Source: Anthopleura xanthogrammica (taxonomy: Eukaryota > Cnidaria > Anthozoa > Actiniaria > Actiniidae). Taken from it: a stretch of 64,000 nt of DNA. The stretch's first letter is position 1. Every line of letters starts with the position of its first letter. A program made the translations under genes and the position numbers. Shown here piece by piece: positions 1 to 11,271 of the stretch. The stretch is taken from the NCBI GenBank assembly GCA_964019055.1, contig OZ025222.1, positions 2,619,746 through 2,683,745 on the forward strand, given 5' to 3'. Under the pieces are notes generated by a model, which was not told the DNA's origin, ran no database searches, and saw only the letters and a list, made by a program, of their open reading frames with translations.

Positions 1-575
1 TCAAGTCGGATATCTGGAAAGATTGTAGAAGGCCAAACGGCAAAGCTTTAATTCAATCTTTTACACGGAATGAATTACTCATTTACAGTTTAAAATTTGT
101 AAAGCAAATGACTCGTAGAAAAAATATTGTTTTTCAGTAGAATGAGACCGTTATTTCGTATTGCTAAATCTAACCAATAAAGTTGTAGTCTTCACACATG
201 AGCTAGTTACACTAGGCTAATACACACTAATAAACGCTAGCAGATAGTCGTAGACTTTGTCTAACAGATTTTGTTGAACGGGTTTATTGTAATCACTCTA
301 ACCAGCTGACCATGTTGAGCATGCGAGGAACTAGCATGACAGACGGTCCAAGCCCAGCAAGTATAACCAACTCAACGATTAAGTAGTATTTTGACCAACA
401 AAGACGCCGACCGACCAAACGAACTTACTTCCAAAAATAAACAACGTAGCCACCCAACCACCCAGTCGCCAAATATAAAACAAATGTCCAGGTCCATTGC
501 CCCTAACCATTCTCTCACCGATCTCAAATCCAGCAATTCGTTAAATAATTGCTCTATTGCTTGCTTTCAATAAAG
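1..575. other. Non-coding left edge, intron of the vWFA-tail gene
   Basis: No exon is recognisable here. In the inverted paralogue the first vWFA exon lies about 520 bp from the second, so the matching exon should sit near position 50 or beyond the window; positions 1-60 do not resemble it. The last part (about 480-575) matches the intron upstream of the minus-strand exon at 13868-14046. Confidence 0.5.
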
Positions 576-1985
576 GTATCAGGTATTGGAGAGGTGGAAC
601 GCGTACTGATAGAGCCTTGCAACTTGCTAATAGTGACCTGTACTCTTCGCGAGGTGGTTACCGTAGCAACGTACCAAACGTGTTGTTTGTCTTGACCGAT
701 GGGAAGACCAACCGTGGAAGCTTACCTTATCCCACTGTCCTCAGACCTTTGTTGGTAAGTTAAAGCTATGTCCAAACCTTGAGTATCATTTCTGTGTTTG
801 TATTTACAACGGATAGGGTTACATTTATATACAGGAGGTTCAAGCAAACAATCTTATTCTCAATTCAAGTAATTGACGAATGGTCAAAAAAGCGATAACA
901 TTGCTGTCAAACGCATACCTTTCATCAAGCCCTTTCCAGGATTAAAATGCTTAAAATTTTTGACCTCTGCTTTACAGAAGGTCGGCAATAAGATGTCACG
1001 TATTACCCTGTACTGATGTTACTTACTTACTTACTTCCTTGCTTGCAACTGCTTTTTTGCTTGCAATTGCTTGCTCGCTTGCATGCTTGTTTTCTTGCTC
1101 ACTTGCAATTGCTTTCTTGCTTAATTGCTTCCACTTGCATACTTACTACATGCATGCTTACTTCCTTACTTGCTTGCTTCCTTGCTTGCTTAATTGCTTG
1201 TTTGCTTGCAATTGCTTGCTTGCTTATTATAACTGCTCGTTTGCTTGCTTGCTTCCACTTGCATGCTGACTTGCTGACATGCTTACAAGATTATTGCTTA
1301 TTCTTAATATTTTTTCCTCTCATTTTAGAATAAGAAGGTGAAAATTATAGCCGTCGGAGTTGGGAAAGGAATTAACGATAGTGAGCTTCGACAGATCTCA
1401 AGCAAACATGTCTTCCATGTCAAAGACTTCAAAGTTTTGTTCGAGAAATTGAAGGACATTCTTGACGCATCTTGTCCTGGACAACAAGGTGAGTGGAGAG
1501 TTATTATAACATACTTGATGGAAGCCAAATTGTTGATGGAGAACGTATTACTTGAAGGAAGGCAAATTGGCAATAATTTTTTTAGAAAGGAAGCAGGCGA
1601 TCCATCCATCCATCCATCCATCCATCCATCCATCCATCCATCCATCCATCCATCCATCCATCCATCCATCCATCCATCCATCCATCCATCCATCCATCCA
1701 TCCATCCATCCATCCATCCATCCATCCATCCATCCATCCATCCATCCTTGCATCCATCCATCCATCCTTGCATCCATCCATCCATCCATCCTTGCATCCA
1801 TCCATCCATCCATCCTTGCATCCATCCATCCATCCATCCATCCTTGCATCCATCCATCCATCCATCCTTGCATCCATCCATCCATCCATCCATCCATAAT
1901 ATTCTAGCCAAAATTAAACAGGCAACAAAATATATTAAAAAACGAATCTCATAAGGTGTTTTCTTATTCATATTTTGCAGGCTAA
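576..1985 (+). CDS. C-terminal part of a vWFA-domain secreted protein (5'-partial)
   Basis: Three exons: 576-754, 1329-1488 and 1981-1985. The first carries the second half of a vWFA domain, with the MIDAS threonine region (GTRTDRAL) and the [12 protein letters not shown] strand. The second carries the end of the domain ([13 protein letters not shown]... ILDASCPG). Splice sites are AAAG|GTATC, TTG|GTAAGT, TTTTAG|AAT, CAAG|GTGAGT and TTTGCAG|GC. The split codon over the last junction gives Gly, followed at once by TAA (1983-1985), so the protein ends just past the vWFA domain. The first vWFA half with the DxSxS motif lies outside the window. The exons are near-identical to 13868-14046 and 13621-13785 on the minus strand, so this is an inverted paralogue of the tail of the large gene. 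vWFA domains bind matrix proteins through a metal site. The paralogue suggests F5/8C domains upstream, not visible here. Confidence 0.75.
1016..1300. repeat. Degenerate CTTG/TTGC-rich repeat in intron
   Basis: Long run of degenerate tetramers (CTTG, CTTA, CAAT) in the intron between the two vWFA exons. Two frames stay open by repetition and give Leu/Cys/Ala-rich translations of no biological value. Confidence 0.7.
1600..1898. repeat. (ATCC)n microsatellite with TTGC variant units
   Basis: About 300 bp of CATC/ATCC tetramers inside the last intron of the vWFA-tail gene. From about 1745 a longer period appears, with TTGC inserted every few units. It is open in several frames on both strands, giving spurious IHPS or MDGW peptides. 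The matching intron of the minus-strand paralogue (about 13440-13475) has only a short version, so the array expanded after duplication. Confidence 0.95.
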
Positions 1986-2580
1986 AACTGAAGTTGCCAA
2001 GAAAGTAAAACTTTCACTGACGCTTTATCTTAATTATTCTAGTATATCTGCGAAGGATAGTTCATTTTGTGCAATGTTCATGGCACGCTTAGATTCTTAG
2101 GCTATAACACATTATATACCGTATAGCATTCGTGTCACCTCGAAAATTGTCTCGGATATCACACACGGATCGGTGCGCTTGCAAATGTTTTCGGCGTGAT
2201 TTTTGTTCGGATAGATGATTCTCCGCTCCAGTACTAGTATCAAAAGTGGTATACTTTGTAGTGTATAGGGTTCGTACTGCTTTGTTGTTCACAGTAGATA
2301 TGGTTCATACCTTGCATCGTAAAAGCTATCTGAGTGTGTACATGACAGTAATTATAATCGTTTTGAGGCAAATCAATGTGAAATGTTGCATGTGAAATGT
2401 TGCATGTTGCATGTTGCTTAAAATGTATTATACTCAAAAAATGTCAGCACAGAAGAAAATGTACCTGTAAAACCACAGGCAGCCCAAGCTCTTTTTCTGT
2501 AGTGTGTAGTGTTGTGATGAATATTTACGGGCAATACTTAAAATTGGTACTTTTATGAATAAAAATGAATTACCTTGATA
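1986..2580 (+). other. Putative 3' UTR with poly(A) signal
   Basis: Sequence after the TAA that ends the vWFA-tail gene. An AATAAA hexamer lies at 2558-2563. The extent is inferred from that signal; another could be used. Confidence 0.4.
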
Positions 2581-3926
2581 GCTTGTTAAATGTCTGGTCG
2601 ATTTTGAAGTCATTTGAAAGCGTTTTTACGGAGTCATCGTCATTTTGGTTCCCCTACTAAAAAAAATCCAAAGGCTGCACACTCACGGCGACACCAAACT
2701 CAATAAATCCAAGACAAATTAAGCTACGGCAATAATTTCACGACAGAACCAAAGTACACATGCCAATACTTCTCTCCAGTACGCTCAAAGTAACATTCTT
2801 CCTAAAACGTGAATGCTAGAAGATATTTTCTTCCATAATAAATTCACTTCTGACTCTGTAGTTTGGCTTGTGATGGTCGCCGTAATGGGTCCTAGGCTCG
2901 AATTTCGACTTCGTGCGCTTTCAGAACAATAGCTGCATCAAAGATTGTACGAAATTTGAACACCTTTAGAATTTGAACAAAAGATACTCGTCTTTTATTG
3001 TTGTGATTAACAACGAGTCGGGCCATAACAATACACAACACTTACGTATGCTGAAATTATGACTTGATTACAACTATTGTTCAACAACAATGAATATTGG
3101 CCCCTCCCTCCCTCCCTCCCCGTACGGTCATACTTTTTGCCGTTTTTTCGTTAGCTAGAAAATATTTCAAGTACAAGGACACTGGAATAGATTCCCCGTT
3201 GGCTAGAAAGTAAGATACGGGGTTTCAAGGCTTGACACGTGGCCGAAATCGGTGAATAATTAACCAATCAATCAATCAATTAATCTTTATTAAGGTTATT
3301 AAACAGATAAAGAACATATTCTTTTTTTTCAATTCGGCCCTTAACATGTATTTGAAATTAACTTAAATTCAAGCAGCTGGCAATTCTTTGGCGTTTATGG
3401 TATTCTTTTCTTTTAAATTTTAATTCCTGCAAATTGTAAATAACAGAACTCGTTTAAACGATTATTAACAAAATGAGTGGATGTGAACGTGAGTGGATGG
3501 ATGGGTGCATGGGTGCATGGATGCATGGATGCATGTATGTACGTGACCCGATTTAGGGGGTAGGGGTAGGGCTACCCGGTACCCACCATCCCTGGAAGTG
3601 AAATCCTAGATTTTGTACTCAAATATCTCCAAAACTAAAAGTCAAATCGCGAAAAAGGATTTTTTGTCTGTTATCATACATGCTAAACAATACAATACAA
3701 TAAACTTTATTTAAAGAGGGTGACGTATTAACCCATTTGGTTATCTAACATACGGCCCTCGTATTTGTTGACAGAAATAGTCACTATGGACACCCAGTAC
3801 CGAGAATGTCACTGACGGCGGGGGGGGGGGGGGGGGGGGGTATTTACCGGTATCTACCACCTACATCAATCAAATTTGGTCCCTATTTTGGTCCATTGTT
3901 TTAACCTTGTCCGTAAAATACCCACA
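2581..3926. other. Intergenic; retroelement-like tails, no gene seen
   Basis: No coding exon was recognised. An AATC repeat next to a LINE-like tail read on the minus strand lies at about 3260-3350. A GGATGGATGCATG-type stretch lies at 3480-3540, a second tail-like sequence at 3690-3760, and a run of about 20 G at 3821-3840. Confidence 0.5.
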
Positions 3927-4192
3927 CACATAGACGCATCAAGAGTTCCGCGCTGCTGCTCAATGCGCATGCTCAGGGGATTAAAAAGTGGGATGATATT
4001 TTGAATAATATGCAATTTTTCGGTATATTTGATTCAGAATTCGCTTAACGGTACGCGATCTTGAATACTTAGTGAAAATTGTACTTGACAAGAAAGATAC
4101 AACTAAAATATAGCATATTTTACAAATTTTATCCCACTTTTAATCCCCTGAGCATGCGCATTGAGCAGCAGCGCGGGATTCTTGATGCGTGT
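3927..4192. mobile_element. Foldback MITE-like element, about 265 bp
   Basis: The arms are inverted copies: GACGCATCAAGAGTTCC at the left pairs with GATTCTTGATGCGT at the right. The arms extend through a GCTGCTGCTCAATGCGCATG block and a TAATCCCC block, about 60 bp each. No reading frame lies inside. It is a non-autonomous DNA transposon by structure; family not determined. Confidence 0.7.
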
Positions 4193-4330
4193 ATACGGGT
4201 GCCGTAACGTTTCCATAACCGTTCTTCAGGTTCGAGTTTTTGTTAGATGTTTGTTAGGTCTCTTCTTTGATTCAAAAGAATCATAAGGTTCTCTCGTTTT
4301 TTTTCAAATCTTTAATTTTTTTCAGTTACA

Positions 4331-4640
4331 TGCGTTCGTTTCTGATCGAAATTCCAAATCTCGCAACAAAATACCAATGTTGCAATTTGATTCGGCAATG
4401 TTCCAACTTCTGTTGGAATTTGACATTTTTAAATTGCTTTTTCGTAAACTGAAAATTGCAACTTGTTACAATCTACAGTTAGCTTGAAAATGGCGCCTAT
4501 AAGAAAGAGAATACCAATTTTTAATTTTCAAATACCAATTTTCAGTTTACGACTTGCAATTTTAACTGAATTAAAGCTCAAATTGCAACATTGGTATTTG
4601 GTTATGGAGAATTGGAATTTCGATCCGAAACGAACGTCTG
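4331..4640. mobile_element. Foldback element, about 310 bp
   Basis: Inverted arms: GATCGAAATTCCAA at the left, TTGGAATTTCGATC at the right, flanked by CGTTCG/CGAACG extensions. Further internal complementarity around AATACCAATGTTGCAA. No coding capacity. It lies just beyond the 3' end of the minus-strand gene ending at 4758. Confidence 0.65.
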
Positions 4641-4715
4641 GTAAGACTGTAACAAAAGATCAATTCCGATTTAGCATTTGAGTTAGCCGCCTCCTGACAT
4701 GGCTCAGCCCAAAGG

Positions 4716-4721
4716 TTTATT
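4716..4721 (-). terminator. Putative poly(A) signal AATAAA
   Basis: TTTATT on the plus strand reads AATAAA on the minus strand, 37 bp past the proposed TAA of the four-domain gene. Its position supports ending the gene there. Confidence 0.45.
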
Positions 4722-4737
4722 AGGGAAATCAATAAAA

Positions 4738-7334
4738 TTTCAACACCTGTGTTCCAATTACTTACCACTAGTGCATCCGTATATTTCAAATCTCATAGCG
4801 ATGTGCCTGTACCAAGACTTTGGACGGATCCTAATGTACCTGCCAATAATGGCGGGCTCCAAATTGTTACCAACTATGGTGTTTCGGTCACTGTTTGCAA
4901 TTAGGACCTGACCTTCTTTGTAGTCTTTAAAATGGAGTCTAGCCAAACTGTATTGCACTGAATAGGATCTGACCCACTCGTTATAATCTTGACGGCCTTG
5001 TGTTGCGATACGAGTTACCTTGACAACTCGATCCAAATCTACTTGGATCCACTGGTTAACATCATTTCTCGTTGCTGCCCACCCGCCTCTCTTGAGGCCC
5101 TCTTTAACTGTATCCAGTCTTGCCCGGGATGGTGAATGGTTAGCATCATACATTGAAGAGGCTGTAATACTGGAGTCAGGGATGGTTTTTGCTTGCATTC
5201 CAAGTGCAGACAGGCAAGTTTCAGCTGGAACATGAAAACCTGTACAAATGACAAAGATATTAACAACATTGAGCGTTGATCCGTCATGTGAATCTTATTC
5301 CAACGCCACCAAAGCTACCCCTAAAATACTCAAGTCGTACCTGAAGTGCATCCATAAACCTCGGCTCTCAAAGAAATGTGTCGTGACCAACTTCGTGGAC
5401 GAATTCGCAGATATCGAGCGTATAACACTCGTTTCAACTCATGACTGACAACAGTTGAACGATCAGAATTTCCGGTAAGTACCTGCAACCAAAAAAATGC
5501 TTATCAAATCGTAGGGTATTTTTTCTTTTCCATTTGACTGCCTTAAACGTAAAATTGAGACATTGCACTATTACGTTGTTTGGAAACAGTTTTCCAATTT
5601 ACTTACCTCTGGGTAGTTTGTCCAAAACACGCCATCTATACTATATGAGAGGGTGTAACTCGTTACCCACTCGTTATAATCCTGACGGCCTTGGGTAGCT
5701 ATTTTGGTGATTTTAGCAGTTTTCTTGAAGTCAACTTGGAGCCATTGATCAGCATTATTGGATGCAGCCGTCCACGCTCCCTTTTGTCCTGCACCGGCAC
5801 GGAAATGAAGCCTTCCATTGGCCGCCCGATAAGCAGAATTATATTCAGAGGAGGCACGCATTTGGGAATCGCTCAAAGCATGCGATTGAAGACCAAGAGC
5901 ATGTGGGCATTTTGGGCTGGGAGGAATTGGAAATCCTTGAACATAAAAGAGAATCAAATGATGAGATAATTGAAAACAACCTCAAAGAAGTCGCTAAAAT
6001 ATTATAAGCATCTAAGGTCAATAACCAAACTGCTTAAACAATAAAGCTCCTCTTTATGATTAAACCTAAGGCAGAGCCAGAAAGAGTCGAACCCAATAAT
6101 GGCCTTGGCTTCGAGTCAGAGCTCAAACCACGAAGCACAGCTGTGAGAATCGGATGCCATAACATTTCAACACCCATGTTCCAATTACTTACCACTAGTG
6201 CATCCGTATATTTCAAATCTCATAGCGATGTGCCTGTACCAAGACTTTGGACGGATCCTAATGTACCTGCCAATAATGGCGGGCTCCAAATTGTTACCAA
6301 CTATGGTGTTTCGGTCACTGTTTGCAATTAGGACCTGACCTTCTTTGTAGTCTTTAAAATGGAGTCTAGCCAAACTGTATTGCACTGAATAGGATCTGAC
6401 CCACTCGTTATAATCTTGACGGCCTTGTGTTGCGATACGAGTTACCTTGACAACTCGATCCAAATCTACTTGGATCCACTGGTTAACATCATTTCTCGTT
6501 GCTGCCCACCCGCCTCTCTTGAGGCCCTCTTTAACTGTATCCAGTCTTGCCCGGGATGGTGAATGGTTAGCATCATACATTGAAGAGGCTGTAATACTGG
6601 AGTCAGGGATGGTTTTTGCTTGCATTCCAAGTGCAGACAGGCAAGTTTCAGCTGGAACATGAAAACCTGTACAAATGACAAAGATATTAACAACATTGAG
6701 CGTTGATCCGTCATGTGAATCTTATTACCAACGCCACCAAAGCTACCCCTAAAATACTCAAGTCGTACCTGAAGTGCATCCATAAACCTCGGCTCTCAAA
6801 GAAATGTGTCGTGACCAACTTCGTGGACGAATTCGCAGATATCGAGCGTATAACACTCGTTTCAACTCATGACTGACAACAGTTGAACGATCAGAATTTC
6901 CGGTAAGTACCTGCAACCAAAAAAATGCTTATCAAATCGTAGGGTATTTTTTTCTTTTCCATTTGACTGCCTTTAACGTGAATTTGAGACATTTCACTAT
7001 TAACGTTGTTTGGAAACAGTTTTCCAATTTACTTACCTCTGGGTAGTTTGTCCAAAACACGCCATCTATACTATATGAGAGGGTGTAACTCGTTACCCAC
7101 TCGTTATAATCCTGACGGCCTTGGGTAGCTATTTTGGTGATTTTAGCAGTTTTCTTGAAGTCAACTTGGAGCCATTGATCAGCATTATTGGATGCAGCCG
7201 CCCACGCTCCCTTTTGTCCTGCACCGGCACGGAAATGAAGCCTTCCATTGGCCGCCCGATAAGCAGAATTATATTCAGAGGAGGCACGCATTTGGGAATC
7301 GCTCAAAGTATGCGATTCAAGGCCAAGAGCAGTA
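4738..7334 (-). repeat. Two near-identical about 1.17-kb tandem blocks (offset 1,427 bp)
   Basis: 4738-5908 and 6165-7334 align with only scattered substitutions and single-base indels, in introns as well as exons. Each block holds a complete two-exon F5/8C domain plus a single-exon F5/8C domain. The spacer 5909-6164 is not shared. Near-identity of introns indicates a recent duplication or gene conversion. Confidence 0.9.
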
Positions 7335-9596
7335 CGGCAGGTTTCTGGAGGAAGAAATAATCACTTTCAGAATCTATTGTCTCAAACAGTACCATTAGAT
7401 ATTGTGCTTGCACGACATAAACTTTTGAAGCACATTTCCTAAAATCTTTTTTTCTTCTTCATACAACTTGAGATTCAGTTTTTTATTAGAAAATCAAGTA
7501 GAAATACTAATTATTCAAGCTTTAAACTATGGCTTTTCGAATATGAAGTGAAAAAATAATTGTGAAGTATATTTACTGCGAGAGCGAAGCACTATTGACC
7601 GAATGCCAATATGGCTGACACTTCATTATCATAAATTTCTAAATTCATATTTTCGTTGACCACTGCATGTAAATTTACAAATTTACAAAGTGACTTCAAC
7701 GAAGATAATGCAGGTCCGGCTATTCTAGTTTTGAGTTTTGATTCTCACAACCGAAAGCTTTACAATGTTTAACATTCATTTTTATAACCAAGAAAGCAAA
7801 ATACTTGTAGAAGATAGCTTAACATGAAGTAAAGTCCGTATATCTTGCATAATTCCTCTTGAAATTTATCGTGAGCTCGACGCGATAGTCTTATTCGATG
7901 TACACTCATTAAGTATACCGCTGGGCCGCGGGCCTCAACTGCGGCAAGGGCTATCGTGCTCATTTTTAATCAAGAAATGATCGAATACTTCTCCTCACTT
8001 TCTTTTAGCCGATAGACATAGTTAATCCACCGACCACCAACACACTCTTGTTCGTTGGATATGTCACATGGAGGGTTGCCAGCGAACTGGTAGCTCTTCG
8101 ATGCTTCAGCCGCGCCATACTTAGAGTAGTTGTACTCAGCAGTGGGTCCACTCCAGCACTCCCCGAGGTACTGCAGACCAAATACTTTGTATCCCTTTTC
8201 TTTGGACTTTGCAGCGCATCGACAGGCTAAACTGATGATCAAGAAACATTACAACAACACATGGCAACTCAGTGCCTTAAGGAGGGAAAGGGAAGGGCGT
8301 AGCCCACCCAAGGAGTTTTTCTTGTATATACGCATACTTTTTTTGCAAAAACATTCTATATTGATTTCATGTCGATATAGCAGAGTGACTAAGGGCGCTT
8401 TCCATTAGTCGGAACTGGCCGACCAGACCTGTCCATTCATAAAGATAATTATGTTATCAATCAGAAGTGTCCAGCAAGACCAAGCAATTAATTCCTAATT
8501 AAATGGCATCGATTCAACTATTCTTATAGAACGCATATAAAAATAGGGAAAACGCTCGAAAATGGAAAGGCCCCAATAGAAATCCCTTTTCTTAAAAAAG
8601 ACTGTCTGCCCCTCCTGGAAATGCTCACCTGTGTATTGATGCCTCGAACGCTTTCATGTCCAGTACATGACCGTCGTTCTTATCACTGTTTACATTACGA
8701 TCATTGAGGAGTAATTGAGGCATTGCTCTGTTCGCCCTGTCATTGAAGCCACCGACTTTTTCGTAGGTTCTTTCGCACTGGGTAGGAGGCAGGGATGCTG
8801 TGTATATACATGAAAAAGTAAGTGATTTAGTCAAGTATAGAGGGATGGAAGGAAGAAGGCAGAAAGTGAGCGAGTTCACTAGTCAGTTATTGCGTTGTTG
8901 GTTGGCTGGGTGATTCATTTATATTAATCAGTTAATTGGTTGAATGATGAGTGGCCGGTTGGCTGGTTGAATGATGAGTGGCTGGTTGAATGATGAGTGG
9001 CTGGTTGGCTGGTTGGCTGGTTGGCTGGTTGGCTGGTTGGCTGGTTGGCTGGTTGGCTGGTTGGCTGGTTGGCTGGTTGGCTGGTTGGCTGGTTGGCTGG
9101 TTGGCTGGTTGGCTGGTTGGCTGGTTGGCTGGTTGGCTGGTTGGCTGGTTGGCTGGTTGGCTGGTTGGCTGGTTGGCTGGTTGGCTGGTTGGCTGGTTGG
9201 CTGGTTGGCTGGTTGGCTGGTTGGCTGGTTGGCTGGTTGGCTGGTTGGCTGGTTGGCTGGTTGGCTGGTTGGCTGGTTGGCTGGTTGGCTGGTTGGCTGG
9301 TTGGCTGGTTGGCTGGTTGGCTGGTTGGCTGGTTGGCTGGTTGGCTGGTTGGCTGGTTGGCTGGTTGGCTGGTTGGCTGGTTGGCTGGTTGGCTGGTTGG
9401 CTGGTTGGCTGGTTGGCTGGTTGGCTGGTTGGCTGGTTGGCTGGTTGGCTGGTTGGCTGGTTGGCTGGTTGGCTGGTTGATTAATTAGTTGATGAGCTGA
9501 TTGTAAGCTGGATTAGTGAGAGGGTAAGGGTAACTTGCCTTGAGAATAAGAAAAAAACCCAAAGATAGCTACCAACATAAGTATGTGGGTCTCCAT
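4758..9596 (-). CDS. Secreted four-F5/8C-domain coadhesin-like protein, about 778 aa
   Basis: Nine exons on the minus strand: 9596-9539, 8797-8629, 8231-7999, 7344-7037, 6910-6769, 6666-6193, 5935-5607, 5482-5341, 5239-4758. Together they make 2,337 nt, an exact multiple of three. Exon 1 encodes a signal peptide ([13 protein letters not shown]...). Exons 2-3 encode an N-terminal domain of about 135 residues with a GECWSG motif. Exons 4-9 encode four F5/8C domains, alternately split over two exons and in one exon, each ending in Tyr-Gly-Cys-Thr-Ser-Gly. The last exon is taken to run into the TAA two codons past that point (4758-4760), because no further minus-strand exon is visible and an AATAAA lies 37 bp on. 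In sister exons this stop lies in an intron, so the 3' end is the least certain part. F5/8C domains bind glycans or phospholipids, so an extracellular adhesive role is likely. Intron 1 has a GC donor. Confidence 0.7.
5341..7344 (-). other. F5/8C domains 1-3 of the short gene
   Basis: Domain 1: 7344-7037 plus 6910-6769. Domain 2: 6666-6193 (one exon). Domain 3: 5935-5607 plus 5482-5341. Each has the discoidin hallmarks: a WLQVDF or WIQVDL strand, a [13 protein letters not shown] turn, and an ARYLRIRP...YGC C-terminal strand. Domains 1 and 3 are near-identical, as are domains 2 and 4, introns included. Domain 1 starts later than its copies: its acceptor is TTCTTCCTCCAG|AAACC, so the usual GFPIPP linker is missing. 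Confidence 0.8.
7400..7990. other. Intron of the short gene, no other feature
   Basis: AT-rich intron between exons 3 and 4. I see no exon, RNA gene or obvious transposon. Confidence 0.4.
7999..9596 (-). other. Signal peptide and GECWSG N-terminal domain exons (short gene)
   Basis: Exon 1 (9539-9596) encodes a 19-residue signal peptide. Exons 2 (8629-8797) and 3 (7999-8231) encode the N-terminal domain. Exon 2 carries a PPTQCERTYEKVGGF start and an NDRNVNSDKNDGHVLD stretch. Exon 3 carries [35 protein letters not shown] and ECVGG..INYVYRL. Exon lengths 58/169/233 match 58/169/239 in the large gene. Most differences are substitutions, plus a two-codon length difference in the proline run. The family is not one I can name. 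Confidence 0.75.
8985..9478. repeat. (GGTTGGCT)n octamer satellite in intron 1
   Basis: About 60 near-perfect copies of an 8-bp unit over about 480 bp, with less regular edge units (GAATGATGAGTGGCTG) at 8940-9000. It is open in all three plus frames and gives a spurious Gly-Trp-Leu-Val/Ala polymer. It lies in the first intron of the short gene, about 60 bp from exon 1. Confidence 0.97.
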
Positions 9597-11268
9597 AGTG
9601 AATCACCTACAAGTTAAACGAAAAAAGATAATAATTGAAATTTTGTCACAAACGTTTGGAGGACATTTGCCTTTCGAACATGCAGTAGGTACGAAGTGAC
9701 GTATAATTCACTAGAAATAAAGTTATACTATCTATTTTGTACTAAACTAATAAAGGCTAGATTTCAGAATCATGTCTACATTATGAACGTGGTCAAAAAT
9801 AACGGAGCCGTGATGACCGGGCTTTTAACGGGAAATCTTTCTCCGGGAAGCGGGAAAAAGTGTTGAAATTAACACTTCCATAATATTTTCTCTTTTTTCT
9901 CTTCCCTCTTAAGATCGTTTGTTCGTTTGTTAATTTCTTCGCCCGTTTGTTCATTCCTTTTTTCGTTCCACTCTTAGTTCCTTTCTTCGCTCTTTCGTTC
10001 TCAGTTCCTTTGTTATTTTACGTTTTTCTCGATCGTCCATTAGTTCTTTAGTTTGTTCCTTCCTTCCTTCCTTCTTGCCGTCCTTTTTACTTCTGGTATA
10101 TCTTTAGTAACTCTCTAAAGATCCTTTGGCAGACAATGTACGTGCATATATCTTGATCTCATCGCTTACTTACCTTAAGTAAAGGATGCTTCTAACAGGA
10201 GATCCTCAGTGATTAACACCTCATCTCTTGCTTTTTCCAATACCAAACTGAACATTGACAAAACAAAAGCTATGAAAGTGGCCTTCTAAGGAAACATCCA
10301 ATCAAATGCTGTGATAAAAATAGCACCACTAGAAGCATAAACAGTTATCTGGCGAAAACACTTCAAAAGGCAAATTGAATACATCATTGGTTTCCAAAGA
10401 TTTCTCTTTGAAAATTGCATTCTAGAGCACATTAGGTGTATCTGGTTTCAATGTCTGAGCAACAGATCTCCCGAACGCGCAGTAAAATAAAATAATTTTA
10501 AATAAAATAAAAACAATTTTCTTTTTCTTTTTTTTTTTTACTTTGTTTTAGTTCATTTTTTTGTGTTTTGATTGCATTTTTTTACCTTCGCGACCGAAGG
10601 TCTATAAAAGTATGCACTTTCTTGAAGGTGAACAAACACAAATTTCAACCAAATTGTTGGTCACTTTCTTAACAAAAATTATCCTTTTTTAAGAGTGCGA
10701 GTTTTTTTTTTTTATTTTTGACCCAACTTTTTCAAAAAGTTTACAGAACACCGGGAATTGTTACGGCTTGCACACAATTCACATCATTGTAGTTCACAGA
10801 TTGATCTCCAAACCCTTGTCTCAGATTTGTGATAAACGCTTCTGTTGCAAAAACATTTGTTTGTTGATTGACGTGATTTTTACCTCATTTACGCATAAAT
10901 CATGAAATAACTTTCAAACGAGACAGTATATCAAAAAACGAGGACAGTTTTGAGAGGAAATATAGGTCGATCGATATATCGGCAAAGTTTCAGAAAAATA
11001 GATTGAAATTTAGATGTGGCTTTCAGGAACTTTTACTAAAAGAGCGGTCGAAAATTATAAAACCCGCTCTCTTAAAACCTCATAAGTTTGATAAAAAAAT
11101 TATCAACATGGTTGAAATCCAGGCTAGTCTTCAGACATCATTTTTTCTCATTTATTTATATATTTCTTTGATCTTTTATTTTCAATCAAAATTTATTGAT
11201 CGCGAAGCCTTAGTTGAATTGAGTTCATGTATGCTACATCATAGTTAGTAGAGGTCCCCTCTACTAAC
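9597..11268. other. Intergenic between the two minus-strand genes, no gene seen
   Basis: Upstream of the short gene's ATG. The few bases before it (acceptor-like TTGTAG|GTGATTCACT) resemble those upstream of the large gene's ATG, so both may have a non-coding first exon. T-rich tracts at 9895-10080 and 10510-10570. No coding exon recognised. Confidence 0.4.
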
Positions 11269-11271
11269 TAT

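Noticed and set aside
1325..1971. Overlapping frames on both strands with IHPS or MDGW repeats (up to 190 codons)
   Set aside because: They are translations of the ATCC microsatellite. Only the piece 1329-1488 of the plus-strand frame is a true exon.
8971..9488. Three plus-strand frames of about 165 codons with Gly-Trp-Leu repeats
   Set aside because: The 8-bp satellite has no stop in any frame; no start context, splice site or flanking coding sequence.
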